Assembly: GCA_002483745.1 (NCBI GenBank)
Contig: DLIM01000034.1
Span: forward strand, 1-23,991
Direction: 5' to 3'
DNA: 23,991 nt
Source of the DNA: Caryophanales bacterium UBA7642
GTDB lineage: Bacteria; Bacillota_I; Bacilli_A; RFN20; CAG-288
In this document: piece by piece, positions 8,467-15,850 of the stretch
How positions within the stretch are numbered: the first letter of the stretch is position 1
Layout of the letters: every line of letters starts with the position of its first letter
Program-made: the position numbers and the translations under genes
Notes under the pieces: model-generated
Databases searched by the model: none
What the model saw: the letters and a program-made list of their open reading frames with translations, nothing else
What the model was told of the DNA's origin: nothing

Positions 8467-9390
8467 CTAATTATTGAGAAAGCTAACTATCTTATTGTTG
8501 ATATCAACACTTCTCTTATCATCGATAGGAACTAGGATGTTATAGACATGTCCATAAGTCTTATCCTGAAGATCATTAATGCTGACATCAAAGCCTTTGT
8601 TTTTTAGAAGCTGATAAGCCTCTTTAGATAAAGCATTAAAGCCATCCCCGGTTGAAGTAGTAACGAAGGTAGAAGGAAGTTTATTTAGATACTTAATATA
8701 TTTATCAATAGAATTAGTGTCATAGATGTCATTAGGAACCCGGTAATCAATACCACAGAGTTTACTCATAAACCATTCATGGGCTTTCTTATCAAAATGA
8801 GGTTTCTTAGGCATCATCGGTATTCTTTCGGCATAGCAAACAGGATTATTAAGAAAAACTTTCTTTATATCAACATCAAGATGTTTAACACCATAAATCT
8901 TTTGAAGCTCATTAGATTGATTAATAGCTAAAAACAATAACGCCAAATTACTGCCAACACTATCACCAGTAAGATAAATCTTGTTTTTATCAACATTAAG
9001 CTTATCTATGTTACTAATAGCAATACTAAAGGCCTGAAAGATTTCTTGCATCATCTGCTGTAATCCGGCTTTAAAAAGAAGAGTATAGGAAGGCGTTGCC
9101 ACCACATAGTTTTGGCTAGCTAACCAGTTATTAAAATAGATATAGGTGTCCTTGGTTCCATAGAAATATCCACCACCATGGCATTGAAGAATTAAAGGCT
9201 GTTTAATTCCTTTTACTAAGCTGTCATTCTGATAGAAGTCCATTAGATGGTACTTGCTCTTATCGCCAACATAATTTACAGTCGATATTTTGATTCCATC
9301 AATAAACTTGTTATGTTTATGAATCTTGTCATCCTTCCTCTTCATAACCTTATTAACAAGATGGAAACAGCAACTGTAAAAAGCTTTCAT
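8467..9390 (-). CDS. Alpha/beta-hydrolase fold esterase (HSL/Aes-like)
   Basis: A 307-aa serine hydrolase. It shows the hormone-sensitive-lipase type oxyanion motif HGGGY (from H71) and the nucleophile elbow GDSVG (S144). D249 in TGDG and H281 in YGHVY are the likely other triad members. No clear cleavable signal peptide is seen; the N-terminus has a Cys pair and a basic patch, so a cytosolic place is assumed. The substrate cannot be told; esterase, lipase or deacetylase activity on small acyl esters is the family norm. It begins 2 bp after the ispE stop with little Shine-Dalgarno signal, so translation is probably coupled to ispE. An in-frame ATG at residue 16 is an alternative start. Confidence 0.8.
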   Translation of the reverse strand: MKAFYSCCFHLVNKVMKRKDDKIHKHNKFIDGIKISTVNYVGDKSKYHLMDFYQNDSLVKGIKQPLILQCHGGGYFYGTKDTYIYFNNWLASQNYVVATPSYTLLFKAGLQQMMQEIFQAFSIAISNIDKLNVDKNKIYLTGDSVGSNLALLFLAINQSNELQKIYGVKHLDVDIKKVFLNNPVCYAERIPMMPKKPHFDKKAHEWFMSKLCGIDYRVPNDIYDTNSIDKYIKYLNKLPSTFVTTSTGDGFNALSKEAYQLLKNKGFDVSINDLQDKTYGHVYNILVPIDDKRSVDINNKIVSFLNN

Positions 9391-9392
9391 TT

Positions 9393-10259
9393 TTAGATTT
9401 CAAACTGACTTAAATAAGCCGATTTGCCTTCCTTGATAAAGACCTGAGCGGCTCTTTCTAATAGTCGATGATCTTTAGATAAAGCATAGCAAGCAGATCC
9501 GGTTCCAGACATTCCGCAAAGAGGAAGGTTCATCATTTCAAGTTCATCAAGAATATCAGCAATCAAAGGTAAAGCTTTAATAGCCGGAACTGAAAGAACA
9601 TTAACCATGTTTTCTTTCATGGCTTCTTCATCGCCTTTAGCTAAGGCATCAATTAAAGCAGGAATATCAGGATGCTTGATTTCTTCTTTGATGAGATCAA
9701 AGCCATCATAGACTGACTTGGTTGATAAGCCATAGTTTGGCTTAACAATTAGAACATAGTAAGGATAATTAACTTTGATTGGATCAAGCTTCTCTCCGAT
9801 ACCTCTGACACGGCTAGGCTTATCATATAAGCAGAAAGGCACATCTGAGCCTATATTGATAGCTAGATCATTAATTTTCTTTTCTTTATCAGCACTCTTA
9901 GGTAAATAATTAGCTAAGGCTTTGATGACAGCGGCAGCATCAGCGCTACCACCACCTAAACCAGCTTCAACAGGTATCTTCTTATAAATAAAGATACGAT
10001 AATTATCAGTGAGCTTAAAGTTAGCTTTCATACCAGCTAAAGCTTTATATGCTAAATTTGATTCATCACAGATAAGAGTAGGATCATCACAAAAAAGGTA
10101 AGTATCAAACTTGTTACCGAGAGGAGTTATTTCAATAGAATCATGAAGTTTTAAAGGAACAGTCACCATATCAATGTCGTGGTAACCATCTTCTCGTCTT
10201 GAAAAAACATCTATGGCCAGATTAATCTTTGCTAACGCCCTAATAACTAGTGTGTTCAT
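9393..10259 (-). CDS. ispE: 4-diphosphocytidyl-2-C-methyl-D-erythritol kinase
   Basis: IspE is the GHMP kinase that phosphorylates CDP-methylerythritol at the 2-hydroxyl in the MEP route to isoprenoid precursors. The protein is 288 aa. Motifs are AKINLAIDV with the catalytic Lys K11, the ATP loop AGLGGGSADAA at about 99-109, the catalytic Asp D139 in IGSDVPF, and the C-terminal glycine-rich MSGTGSACYAL. All signature residues are present, so it should be active and implies a MEP pathway in this organism. A good promoter lies upstream (10284-10312), and the esterase gene follows after 2 bp. Confidence 0.96.
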   Translation of the reverse strand: MNTLVIRALAKINLAIDVFSRREDGYHDIDMVTVPLKLHDSIEITPLGNKFDTYLFCDDPTLICDESNLAYKALAGMKANFKLTDNYRIFIYKKIPVEAGLGGGSADAAAVIKALANYLPKSADKEKKINDLAINIGSDVPFCLYDKPSRVRGIGEKLDPIKVNYPYYVLIVKPNYGLSTKSVYDGFDLIKEEIKHPDIPALIDALAKGDEEAMKENMVNVLSVPAIKALPLIADILDELEMMNLPLCGMSGTGSACYALSKDHRLLERAAQVFIKEGKSAYLSQFEI

Positions 10260-10283
10260 TTGTTATCACTTTTTTTCTCCACT

Positions 10284-10312
10284 ATTGTAGAGTTATCTAG
10301 TTTTGGTTTCAA
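10284..10312 (-). promoter_or_regulatory. Promoter of ispE and esterase
   Basis: The minus strand reads TTGAAA, a 17-bp spacer, then TACAAT (-35 at 10307-10312, -10 at 10284-10289). It is the best sigma-A promoter match in the window. It lies in the divergent spacer with the Sel1-like gene. Confidence 0.6.
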
Positions 10313-10346
10313 GAAAAGAAAGGCCGAAGTGTTAATATATACGTAT

Positions 10347-10904
10347 ATGGAACCCAAATTGTCACAAAGAGAGCTGTTAATAGCTCTACTTAACCAAGCC
10401 AGCAATCCTTTTACTTCCTCGGAGAAGATTGCTGATATCAGAGAGGTTTTAGGTACAGGAACAACTTTTAAAGGTGTTAACCACCTTTATTTAGCTAGAT
10501 GCTGCTTTATTGACCACCCTTTGTTTCCAGTCTCCATTAAAGAAGCTAAAGAACAAGCTCTTCTAGCTATCAAAGAGGGTAACAACAACGGCTATTACTA
10601 TCTTTATCTTACTTGCAAAAATGAAGATGCCCAGAAAGCCAAAGAATATCTTCTTCTTGGAATCAAAGCAAACTATTCCTATGCTTTTTTAGAATATGCT
10701 AAGCTTCTTAAAGCCGGCCAGCTTTTTAATAGAAATATCGATTTATCTTATAAATATTTTGAATTAGCCAGTAAAGAACTACCACTAGAAGGTTTCTTTG
10801 GAATGCTTCTTATCGATGAAGAAAAGCATGATATAAAAAAAGCAAACGAAGACTATCAAAGGGCTCTTGATTTAGGAATTAATCTTCCAGGAGTAGTTAG
10901 ATGA
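10347..10904 (+). CDS. Sel1/TPR-like repeat protein, function unknown
   Basis: A protein of about 185 aa made of alpha-helical repeats of the Sel1/TPR type: successive helices with A/G/Y spacing such as KAKEYLLLGIKANYSYAFLEYAKLL and SYKYFELA. It has no signal peptide or membrane segment, so it is probably a cytosolic protein-interaction scaffold. No specific family is recognised. Start choice is uncertain. The ATG at 10347 has no Shine-Dalgarno, but a TAATAT -10-like box (10333-10338) just before it would allow a leaderless mRNA. A GTG at 10329 has AAAGG 5 nt upstream and would add six residues. A frame reaching a TTG at 10260 is unlikely. The stop overlaps the thiN start (ATGA), so the two are co-translated. 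Confidence 0.7.
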   Translation: MEPKLSQRELLIALLNQASNPFTSSEKIADIREVLGTGTTFKGVNHLYLARCCFIDHPLFPVSIKEAKEQALLAIKEGNNNGYYYLYLTCKNEDAQKAKEYLLLGIKANYSYAFLEYAKLLKAGQLFNRNIDLSYKYFELASKELPLEGFFGMLLIDEEKHDIKKANEDYQRALDLGINLPGVVR

Positions 10905-11554
10905 GCAAAAACATCAAAGACCGAGCTTGTATAATCGGAGCCTCTTCAATTATCGATCCTCGTTTCTTAAAGAATTTAGATAAAGACTTTCTTTTAGTGG
11001 CCTGTGACGGAGGATACTATCACTTCCTAAAAGAAAAACTAGAACCCGATATTTTAGTTGGAGACTTTGATACGTTAGATGAAAATGAAATCAAAAACCC
11101 TGGTGTTATCTTTAAGCTAAACCCGATTAAAGATGATACAGATACTTTTTGGGCAATCAAGTACTTGATTTCAAAAGGGTACCAAGAAATTAGATTCTAT
11201 GGTTGCTTAGGTCAAAAACTAGATCATACTCTAGCTAACATTCAGTTATTAGCTTACCTAAAAGACAATAAAGTAAAAGCTTATCTTTATACTCCAGATA
11301 ATTCTTCCGTCTTATTTCTTTTAAGAAATGAAAGTATTTCTTTTAAGAAAGAAGCTAAAGGAAAACTATCAGTCTTCTCTTATGGAAAAGAAGCTAACGG
11401 TGTCTATGAGACAAATTTAAAATATACCCTTAATAATGCTACTTTGACTGATAGCGTCCCTCTAGGAATCTCCAATGAATTTATTAGACAAACAGCCACC
11501 CTTACTGTTAAAGACGGAACTCTCCTAGTAATGGCCCCTACTAACAGCTTCTAA
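10901..11554 (+). CDS. thiN: Thiamine pyrophosphokinase
   Basis: ThiN transfers pyrophosphate from ATP to thiamine to give thiamine diphosphate directly. The protein is 217 aa, normal for the family. The N-terminal catalytic domain shows CDGGYYHF, the Mg2+/ATP motif VGDFDTLDE, KDDTDTFWAI and a variant GCLGQKLDHTLAN (usually GGRxDH). The C-terminal beta domain binds thiamine. GGAG near 10890 precedes the start, which overlaps the Sel1-like gene by 4 bp. No TPP riboswitch is seen upstream, and no thiamine biosynthesis gene is in the window, so it probably serves salvage of imported thiamine. Confidence 0.93.
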   Translation: MSKNIKDRACIIGASSIIDPRFLKNLDKDFLLVACDGGYYHFLKEKLEPDILVGDFDTLDENEIKNPGVIFKLNPIKDDTDTFWAIKYLISKGYQEIRFYGCLGQKLDHTLANIQLLAYLKDNKVKAYLYTPDNSSVLFLLRNESISFKKEAKGKLSVFSYGKEANGVYETNLKYTLNNATLTDSVPLGISNEFIRQTATLTVKDGTLLVMAPTNSF

Positions 11555-11653
11555 TGTACGAGAATCGCTTGCTGATTATAATTTATTGTTTTTGAAGTGT
11601 TTTAAAGAAACTTAGAGTATATATTATGTACATATAAAAGGAGCTTCTTGGTT

Positions 11654-13780
11654 ATGAAAAAACACAAGGCTTTGAGTATATTTGGATTAATCTTTTTATT
11701 AGGCTTTTCTTTATCATCTTGTGATACTAATAATATCAGCTCTTCTTCAGCTTCTTCCTCTACTTCGGAAGTAATAAAGAAACTAACAGTTGATAGTGAT
11801 TCTTATGAAACATTTGTCGACCAATATAGCCGTCTTAATCTTTCAGGATTAATTGTCTATTCCGAAATTGAAGGAGTAGAGAGCCAAGTAACTGATTACA
11901 CTCTTACCTGGAGAAGCTCTGGTGAAGCCTACACCGATAACCAGGTTCTATTAGAGGATGGTAATTTTGATATAGCTGTCAGTAAAACTGGTTATATCTC
12001 AACTTACTTTACTATTTCTGTTGGTCCTTCAACTGGCTTCAAGCAAGTATTATCAGTAACTTCTTTACCAACCAAAACTACCTATAAACTAGGTGAAACT
12101 TTTGATGCTTCAGGATTAGTAGTTTCACTTACTAATTCCTATACTAATTCAGATAACAAGAAATGTACGACAAAGACAGCATTAGGTTCTTCTGATTACA
12201 CCATAACCATCGATGATTCAAAAGCATCAACGGTAGCCTTAAATGAAGAAAAGGTCTACCCCGTTAATATTTTCTATACAGGAACAAAAGACACACTTAC
12301 AGCTTCTTTTTATATCATTGTTACGGATAGAACAATCACCGGTCCTACCAAGATTACTGATGATACTATCTCTGTTGATACTGATAGCGAAAAGATGAAG
12401 GTTACTATCACTAATAGCAATAAGACTGCTTCTGCAACAGATGATAAAGGCTATTATTCCCCAGATGAGATTTCTTCCTATAACGTTGCACAATACAGCC
12501 AAAATAATTACTATAATAGTAAATATACTCCTACTACTGGTGAGGTTCCTTTGCTAATCGTTCCGGTTATTATCCCTGGATATGAAAGCATGGCCACTTC
12601 AAAAATCTGGAACAACATATATAGCTCCTTCTTTGGTAAGTCTACTGATCAAGATTTTGAGTCGGTACATTCTTACTATTACAAATCCAGTTATAAGCAA
12701 TTGGATTTCACGGGAACTGTAACTGATTTCTGTATTGCTAAACAAGAACTAAGTGATTTTTCTACTGAAAGTGACTTTTCTACTTCAGATAAGACCACCA
12801 AATTAGCTGCTATTCTCCCGACTTGGGCTAAGAACCGATATGGTTTAAACTTAAGCGACTATGACTCTAATAATGATGGCTGTCTTGACGGTGTTTGGAT
12901 TATCTATGTTGGCCCTAATACTAACAGTAGCACTAATTACTGGGCTTACACATATTGGACGCAGAATACCGGAACTGTTCAAGACCCAGTAACTAATTCT
13001 TTTGGTTGGGCTTCTTATAATTTCATCAAAAACAAAGAATATTACACTATGATTCATGAAACTGGCCATATGTTAGGATTAGAAGACTATTATTCATACT
13101 CATATAGTGGCTATTCTCCTTTAGGAAAGATTGATATGATGGACAATAACATTGGCGATCATAACCCTTATTCAAAACTATTATATGGTTGGATTAACCC
13201 TTATATCGTCTATGGGAACAATGTCACCTTAACTTTGACTTCCTGCCAACAAAAGAATGCTGTTATTGTCATTCCTTATGATGATAAAACCTATTCAAAA
13301 AATAGTGATGGAAAAGTCATTTTCAATACCTTTGATGAATACCTAGTATTAGATTTCTATACAGACTCGAACTTAAACAGCAATGATAATTCTGATTACG
13401 AGGTAAACCACATTTCTGGAAATGGTGGAAGAATCTATCATGTCGATAATCGATTATGCGACGCAAAATTTAGTATCTATGAAAACCCGGATGATTGCTT
13501 AAGTGGAACCAGTTATTATAAAGTGATTTCCAATTCTGAGGCAGGCACTAGAGCTGAATCTAATTATGGTCTTCCAGAAGCAGATAACTGCTTTGATGAA
13601 ATCAGAAGAATCAGTGCTGATGGAACTTATATGTCTAATTATAATAGTGCAAGTTCTTCAACTCTCTTTAAGGCCGGATCAGTGTTCAGCGTTTCGAATT
13701 TTACCTCTCAATTCAATTCTGGAAAGCTCAATTGCAAGAAAGATTGTTCTTATATAGTCAACTTCGATACAATCGGTTAA
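11654..13780 (+). CDS. M6-type zinc metalloprotease lipoprotein with Ig-like domains
   Basis: A secreted, lipid-anchored protease of 708 aa. The signal peptide ends in lipobox LSSC (Cys23) and a Ser/Thr-rich linker follows. Two Big-type Ig-like domains follow at about 40-125 and 133-225; the second contains TYKLGETFDASGLVV, typical of bacterial Ig-like group domains. The catalytic domain (about 300-570) has HETGHMLGLED, with H468, E469 and H472 and an Asp third ligand, then PLGKIDMMDN and GDHNPYSK. That layout is seen in M6/immune-inhibitor-A-like peptidases. The substrate is unknown; host or dietary protein is possible for a gut organism. The ATG at 11654 is chosen because AAGGAG (11638-11643) is 10 nt upstream; a TTG at 11648 is only 4 nt away. 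A weak 5-bp hairpin follows the stop. Confidence 0.88.
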   Translation: MKKHKALSIFGLIFLLGFSLSSCDTNNISSSSASSSTSEVIKKLTVDSDSYETFVDQYSRLNLSGLIVYSEIEGVESQVTDYTLTWRSSGEAYTDNQVLLEDGNFDIAVSKTGYISTYFTISVGPSTGFKQVLSVTSLPTKTTYKLGETFDASGLVVSLTNSYTNSDNKKCTTKTALGSSDYTITIDDSKASTVALNEEKVYPVNIFYTGTKDTLTASFYIIVTDRTITGPTKITDDTISVDTDSEKMKVTITNSNKTASATDDKGYYSPDEISSYNVAQYSQNNYYNSKYTPTTGEVPLLIVPVIIPGYESMATSKIWNNIYSSFFGKSTDQDFESVHSYYYKSSYKQLDFTGTVTDFCIAKQELSDFSTESDFSTSDKTTKLAAILPTWAKNRYGLNLSDYDSNNDGCLDGVWIIYVGPNTNSSTNYWAYTYWTQNTGTVQDPVTNSFGWASYNFIKNKEYYTMIHETGHMLGLEDYYSYSYSGYSPLGKIDMMDNNIGDHNPYSKLLYGWINPYIVYGNNVTLTLTSCQQKNAVIVIPYDDKTYSKNSDGKVIFNTFDEYLVLDFYTDSNLNSNDNSDYEVNHISGNGGRIYHVDNRLCDAKFSIYENPDDCLSGTSYYKVISNSEAGTRAESNYGLPEADNCFDEIRRISADGTYMSNYNSASSSTLFKAGSVFSVSNFTSQFNSGKLNCKKDCSYIVNFDTIG

Positions 13781-13886
13781 AACTCAATTGCTTTGAGCTA
13801 ATAGTTTTGTAGAATTTTTTAGAATACTATAAATAGTTTCTTTAGCTGTTTAAGAATCCACTTTTTCAGATAACAGCAGTTTTCTA

Positions 13887-14030
13887 GTGAAGAAAAATAA
13901 CCAGCCAATAACAAACCTAGGCAGAATTGCTTCCTGGATTATCTTTGTTGTAGCTATGTCTCTTTTCTTTGCGTCTTGGATTAACTTCATTGTAAAAGCA
14001 AAAAAGAAAAGAAATAAAGTATTCATTTAG
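13887..14030 (+). CDS. Small single-helix membrane protein (47 aa)
   Basis: A short frame that starts with GTG and encodes 47 residues: a basic start (MKKNNQ), one hydrophobic helix of about 22 residues with three Trp/Phe-rich turns (positions 16-36), and a Lys/Arg-rich end (KAKKKRNK). This positive-inside-like pattern is typical of small bacterial membrane proteins. The stop codon abuts the strong terminator at 14031-14065, which fits a real transcript unit. Weak points: there is no Shine-Dalgarno before the GTG and no database support here. It lies between the M6 protease gene and popT. Function is unknown. Confidence 0.45.
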   Translation: MKKNNQPITNLGRIASWIIFVVAMSLFFASWINFIVKAKKKRNKVFI

Positions 14031-14065
14031 AAAAAAGAGCCCCAGAATTACACATTCTAGGGCTC
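14031..14065 (-). terminator. Strong bidirectional terminator between the small ORF and popT
   Basis: A hairpin with a 6-bp GAGCCC/GGGCTC base, one C/A mismatch, a further 5-bp AGAAT/ATTCT stem and a 5-nt loop. On the minus strand it is followed by six Ts, which makes it the terminator of popT. On the plus strand it is followed by GTTTAATTTT, so it can also end + strand transcripts. Confidence 0.85.
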
Positions 14066-14073
14066 GTTTAATT

Positions 14074-15213
14074 TTATTTGCTTAATGACTTAGTCTGCTT
14101 ATCTTTCTTCCTGGAATAGAGGACTAAACCAAAGGAGATAGCAAAACCTACTAATAGAAGAACAATACCAATCAATAAATCTCTGATATCAATTCCGTTA
14201 TAGTACCAATTAACATAGACATCTTGGAACATATCAGAACTAACAAACATGGTAACAATGGATCCTATTGATAGTCCTACGATAGCGTGATAGGTAAGAC
14301 TTCTATTCTTCTTTAATAATCCGCTCATTACCTTACTGGTTAAGAAGTATCCAACTAGGAATCCTAATGCTAGAGCCAGATAAATAATGAAGATCTGAGG
14401 ATGGGCTTTCCAATAGGCTAATTTTGAATCTACAGTATCAACAATAGCAGAATAGTAGCCAACCATCATTAAGAAGGCAGTAGCTGATAAACCAGGTATG
14501 ACCTGAGTTAAACCTAAGACCATACCGATTGGGAACATAACTAGATAGAGCCAGATAGGATATGTTTCTCCAAAGACTGAATCAGCAATAGAGCCAGCGG
14601 TGGAGGTGGTAGTAGAATTAGTAAAGATTGAGCTTCTAGATAAATAGACAGTTAATCCGGTGACTGCTAAAGGAATCAGGATACCTAAGATTAATAGAGA
14701 GAGGTTAGTTCCGTTCTTCTTACTGCCTTTTATTTCGTTAGTAATAGAAGGCAAGGCACCAATCATTAAACCAGCAAAGAGCAGAATCATTGAGAAAGGA
14801 ACGATCTTCAACAAGGCTTTAACAGCTAAGAAGCCAACCACAAAGCCAACAATGATTCCTAAAATAATAGGTAAGAGATATAAGAAACAGGTTTTGAATT
14901 TCTTAAAGATGTTTCCAACAGCATAAAGTAATTTATCATAGAGTTTGAAGATGATAGCAATAGCAGCCCCTGAGATACCAGGGACGACAACCGCAATTCC
15001 AAGAATGAAGCCTAAGAGAAGACTCTTAAACCAACCTTTACAGTCATATTTATCAAGAATGATTTCATCCGTTTTTGGTTCAACTATAGGTTTAGATTCA
15101 GCAACCGTGTTTTCGTTAGAAGAAGTAGCAGTGACAATAGAAGTTTCAATAGTCGCTTTTTCTTGGCTTTCTTTGTCTTTTTTCTTAACCTTATTCAATT
15201 GATCTTTGGTCAT
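14074..15213 (-). CDS. popT: PopT/DUF368 polyprenyl-phosphate transporter
   Basis: DUF368 membrane protein, 379 aa. Members of this family (PopT) were shown to move undecaprenyl phosphate back across the membrane for reuse in envelope polymer synthesis. The two family PG-S/G motifs sit in an inverted-repeat arrangement: VVPGISGAA in the first half (about 75-83) and VIPGLSATA in the second (about 232-240). About eight to ten hydrophobic segments are visible from residue 60. The first 57 residues form a hydrophilic K/E/T-rich extension that the family core does not need; its role is unknown. An RBS (AAAGGAA, complement of 15221-15227) precedes the start. The gene is back-to-back with the origin region and reads away from it. 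Confidence 0.88.
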   Translation of the reverse strand: MTKDQLNKVKKKDKESQEKATIETSIVTATSSNENTVAESKPIVEPKTDEIILDKYDCKGWFKSLLLGFILGIAVVVPGISGAAIAIIFKLYDKLLYAVGNIFKKFKTCFLYLLPIILGIIVGFVVGFLAVKALLKIVPFSMILLFAGLMIGALPSITNEIKGSKKNGTNLSLLILGILIPLAVTGLTVYLSRSSIFTNSTTTSTAGSIADSVFGETYPIWLYLVMFPIGMVLGLTQVIPGLSATAFLMMVGYYSAIVDTVDSKLAYWKAHPQIFIIYLALALGFLVGYFLTSKVMSGLLKKNRSLTYHAIVGLSIGSIVTMFVSSDMFQDVYVNWYYNGIDIRDLLIGIVLLLVGFAISFGLVLYSRKKDKQTKSLSK

Positions 15214-15245
15214 TAGCAGATTCCTTTATTATTTAATACTGCCAT

Positions 15246-15274
15246 ATTATAAAGGTTTATGAAAACAAAAAGAA
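15246..15274 (-). promoter_or_regulatory. Putative promoter of popT
   Basis: The minus strand has TATAAT (15246-15251) with a poor -35 TTCTTT 17 bp upstream (15269-15274). Transcription would start near 15239 and give a leader of about 26 nt that includes the RBS. Confidence 0.4.
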
Positions 15275-15374
15275 GAAATGTAGAAACTAGACTTTGGATT
15301 AATAAAAGAAAGCTGAAAGAAATAAGACAAAATCAAAATAGAAATCACGCCTTGTTTTTTACAAAACTTGAAAG

Positions 15375-15766
15375 TTATCCACACAAGATTAAAAAAGGCA
15401 AAGTTTTTATTTCTGCTCCTCTTCAAGGGGTGTTGATGTCTTTAATCTTTGGGTATAACCATTGTTAGTAACTTATGGCCATTGTAGATAACTTTTCGAG
15501 GTTATTAACAACTTATACACCGAGAATCGACTTTTCCACTGCTGGTGGATAACGTGTTTTTTAGTATGTTACTATCTGCATAAATCACGTATATATAGGC
15601 TATTTATAATAGTTGATAACTTTGGATTTTGTGGATAGTTATTGACTTATCCACCGGAAAGTTATCCACAGCCTACTTATCCACCAGTTATCCACTAAAA
15701 TTTTTTGGTGGATAACTTATTATGCTTTTATTCTTATTTAATTATTTTCTTTTAATCGGTGGATAA
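15375..15766. other. oriC: Origin of replication, upstream DnaA-box cluster (oriC part 1)
   Basis: Nine near-perfect DnaA boxes (consensus TTATCCACA) lie upstream of dnaA. TTATCCACA is at 15375 (+) and 15662 (+). CTATCCACA is at 15630 (-). TTATCCACC is at 15544 (-), 15647 (+), 15677 (+), 15707 (-) and 15758 (-). TTATCCACT is at 15688 (+). Weaker sites are 15483 (TTATCTACA, -), 15502 (TTATTAACA) and 15513 (TTATACACC). A very AT-rich stretch at 15716-15756 lies between the last two strong boxes and could be the unwinding element. Position beside dnaA and box density make this the chromosome origin with high confidence; the unwinding site is an inference. Confidence 0.92.
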
Positions 15767-15811
15767 CTTTTTTTGATAAAACTTTTTCTATACTCTTAAG
15801 ACTCTATGCCC

Positions 15812-15817
15812 TATAAT
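15812..15817 (+). promoter_or_regulatory. Putative -10 box of dnaA
   Basis: A perfect TATAAT lies 33 bp before the chosen dnaA ATG. The -35 region is poor. Its place downstream of the last DnaA box (15758-15766) would allow DnaA to repress its own gene, as known elsewhere. It also argues against the upstream in-frame ATG at 15806. Confidence 0.4.
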
Positions 15818-15850
15818 TTGAATAGTCTAAAATGGAAAAGAAGAATCAAT

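Noticed and set aside
15259..15468. A 69-codon basic frame upstream of dnaA, considered as rpmH or a small origin protein
   Set aside because: It does not match ribosomal protein L34, contains a perfect DnaA box, overlaps the popT promoter and looks like chance coding in the origin.
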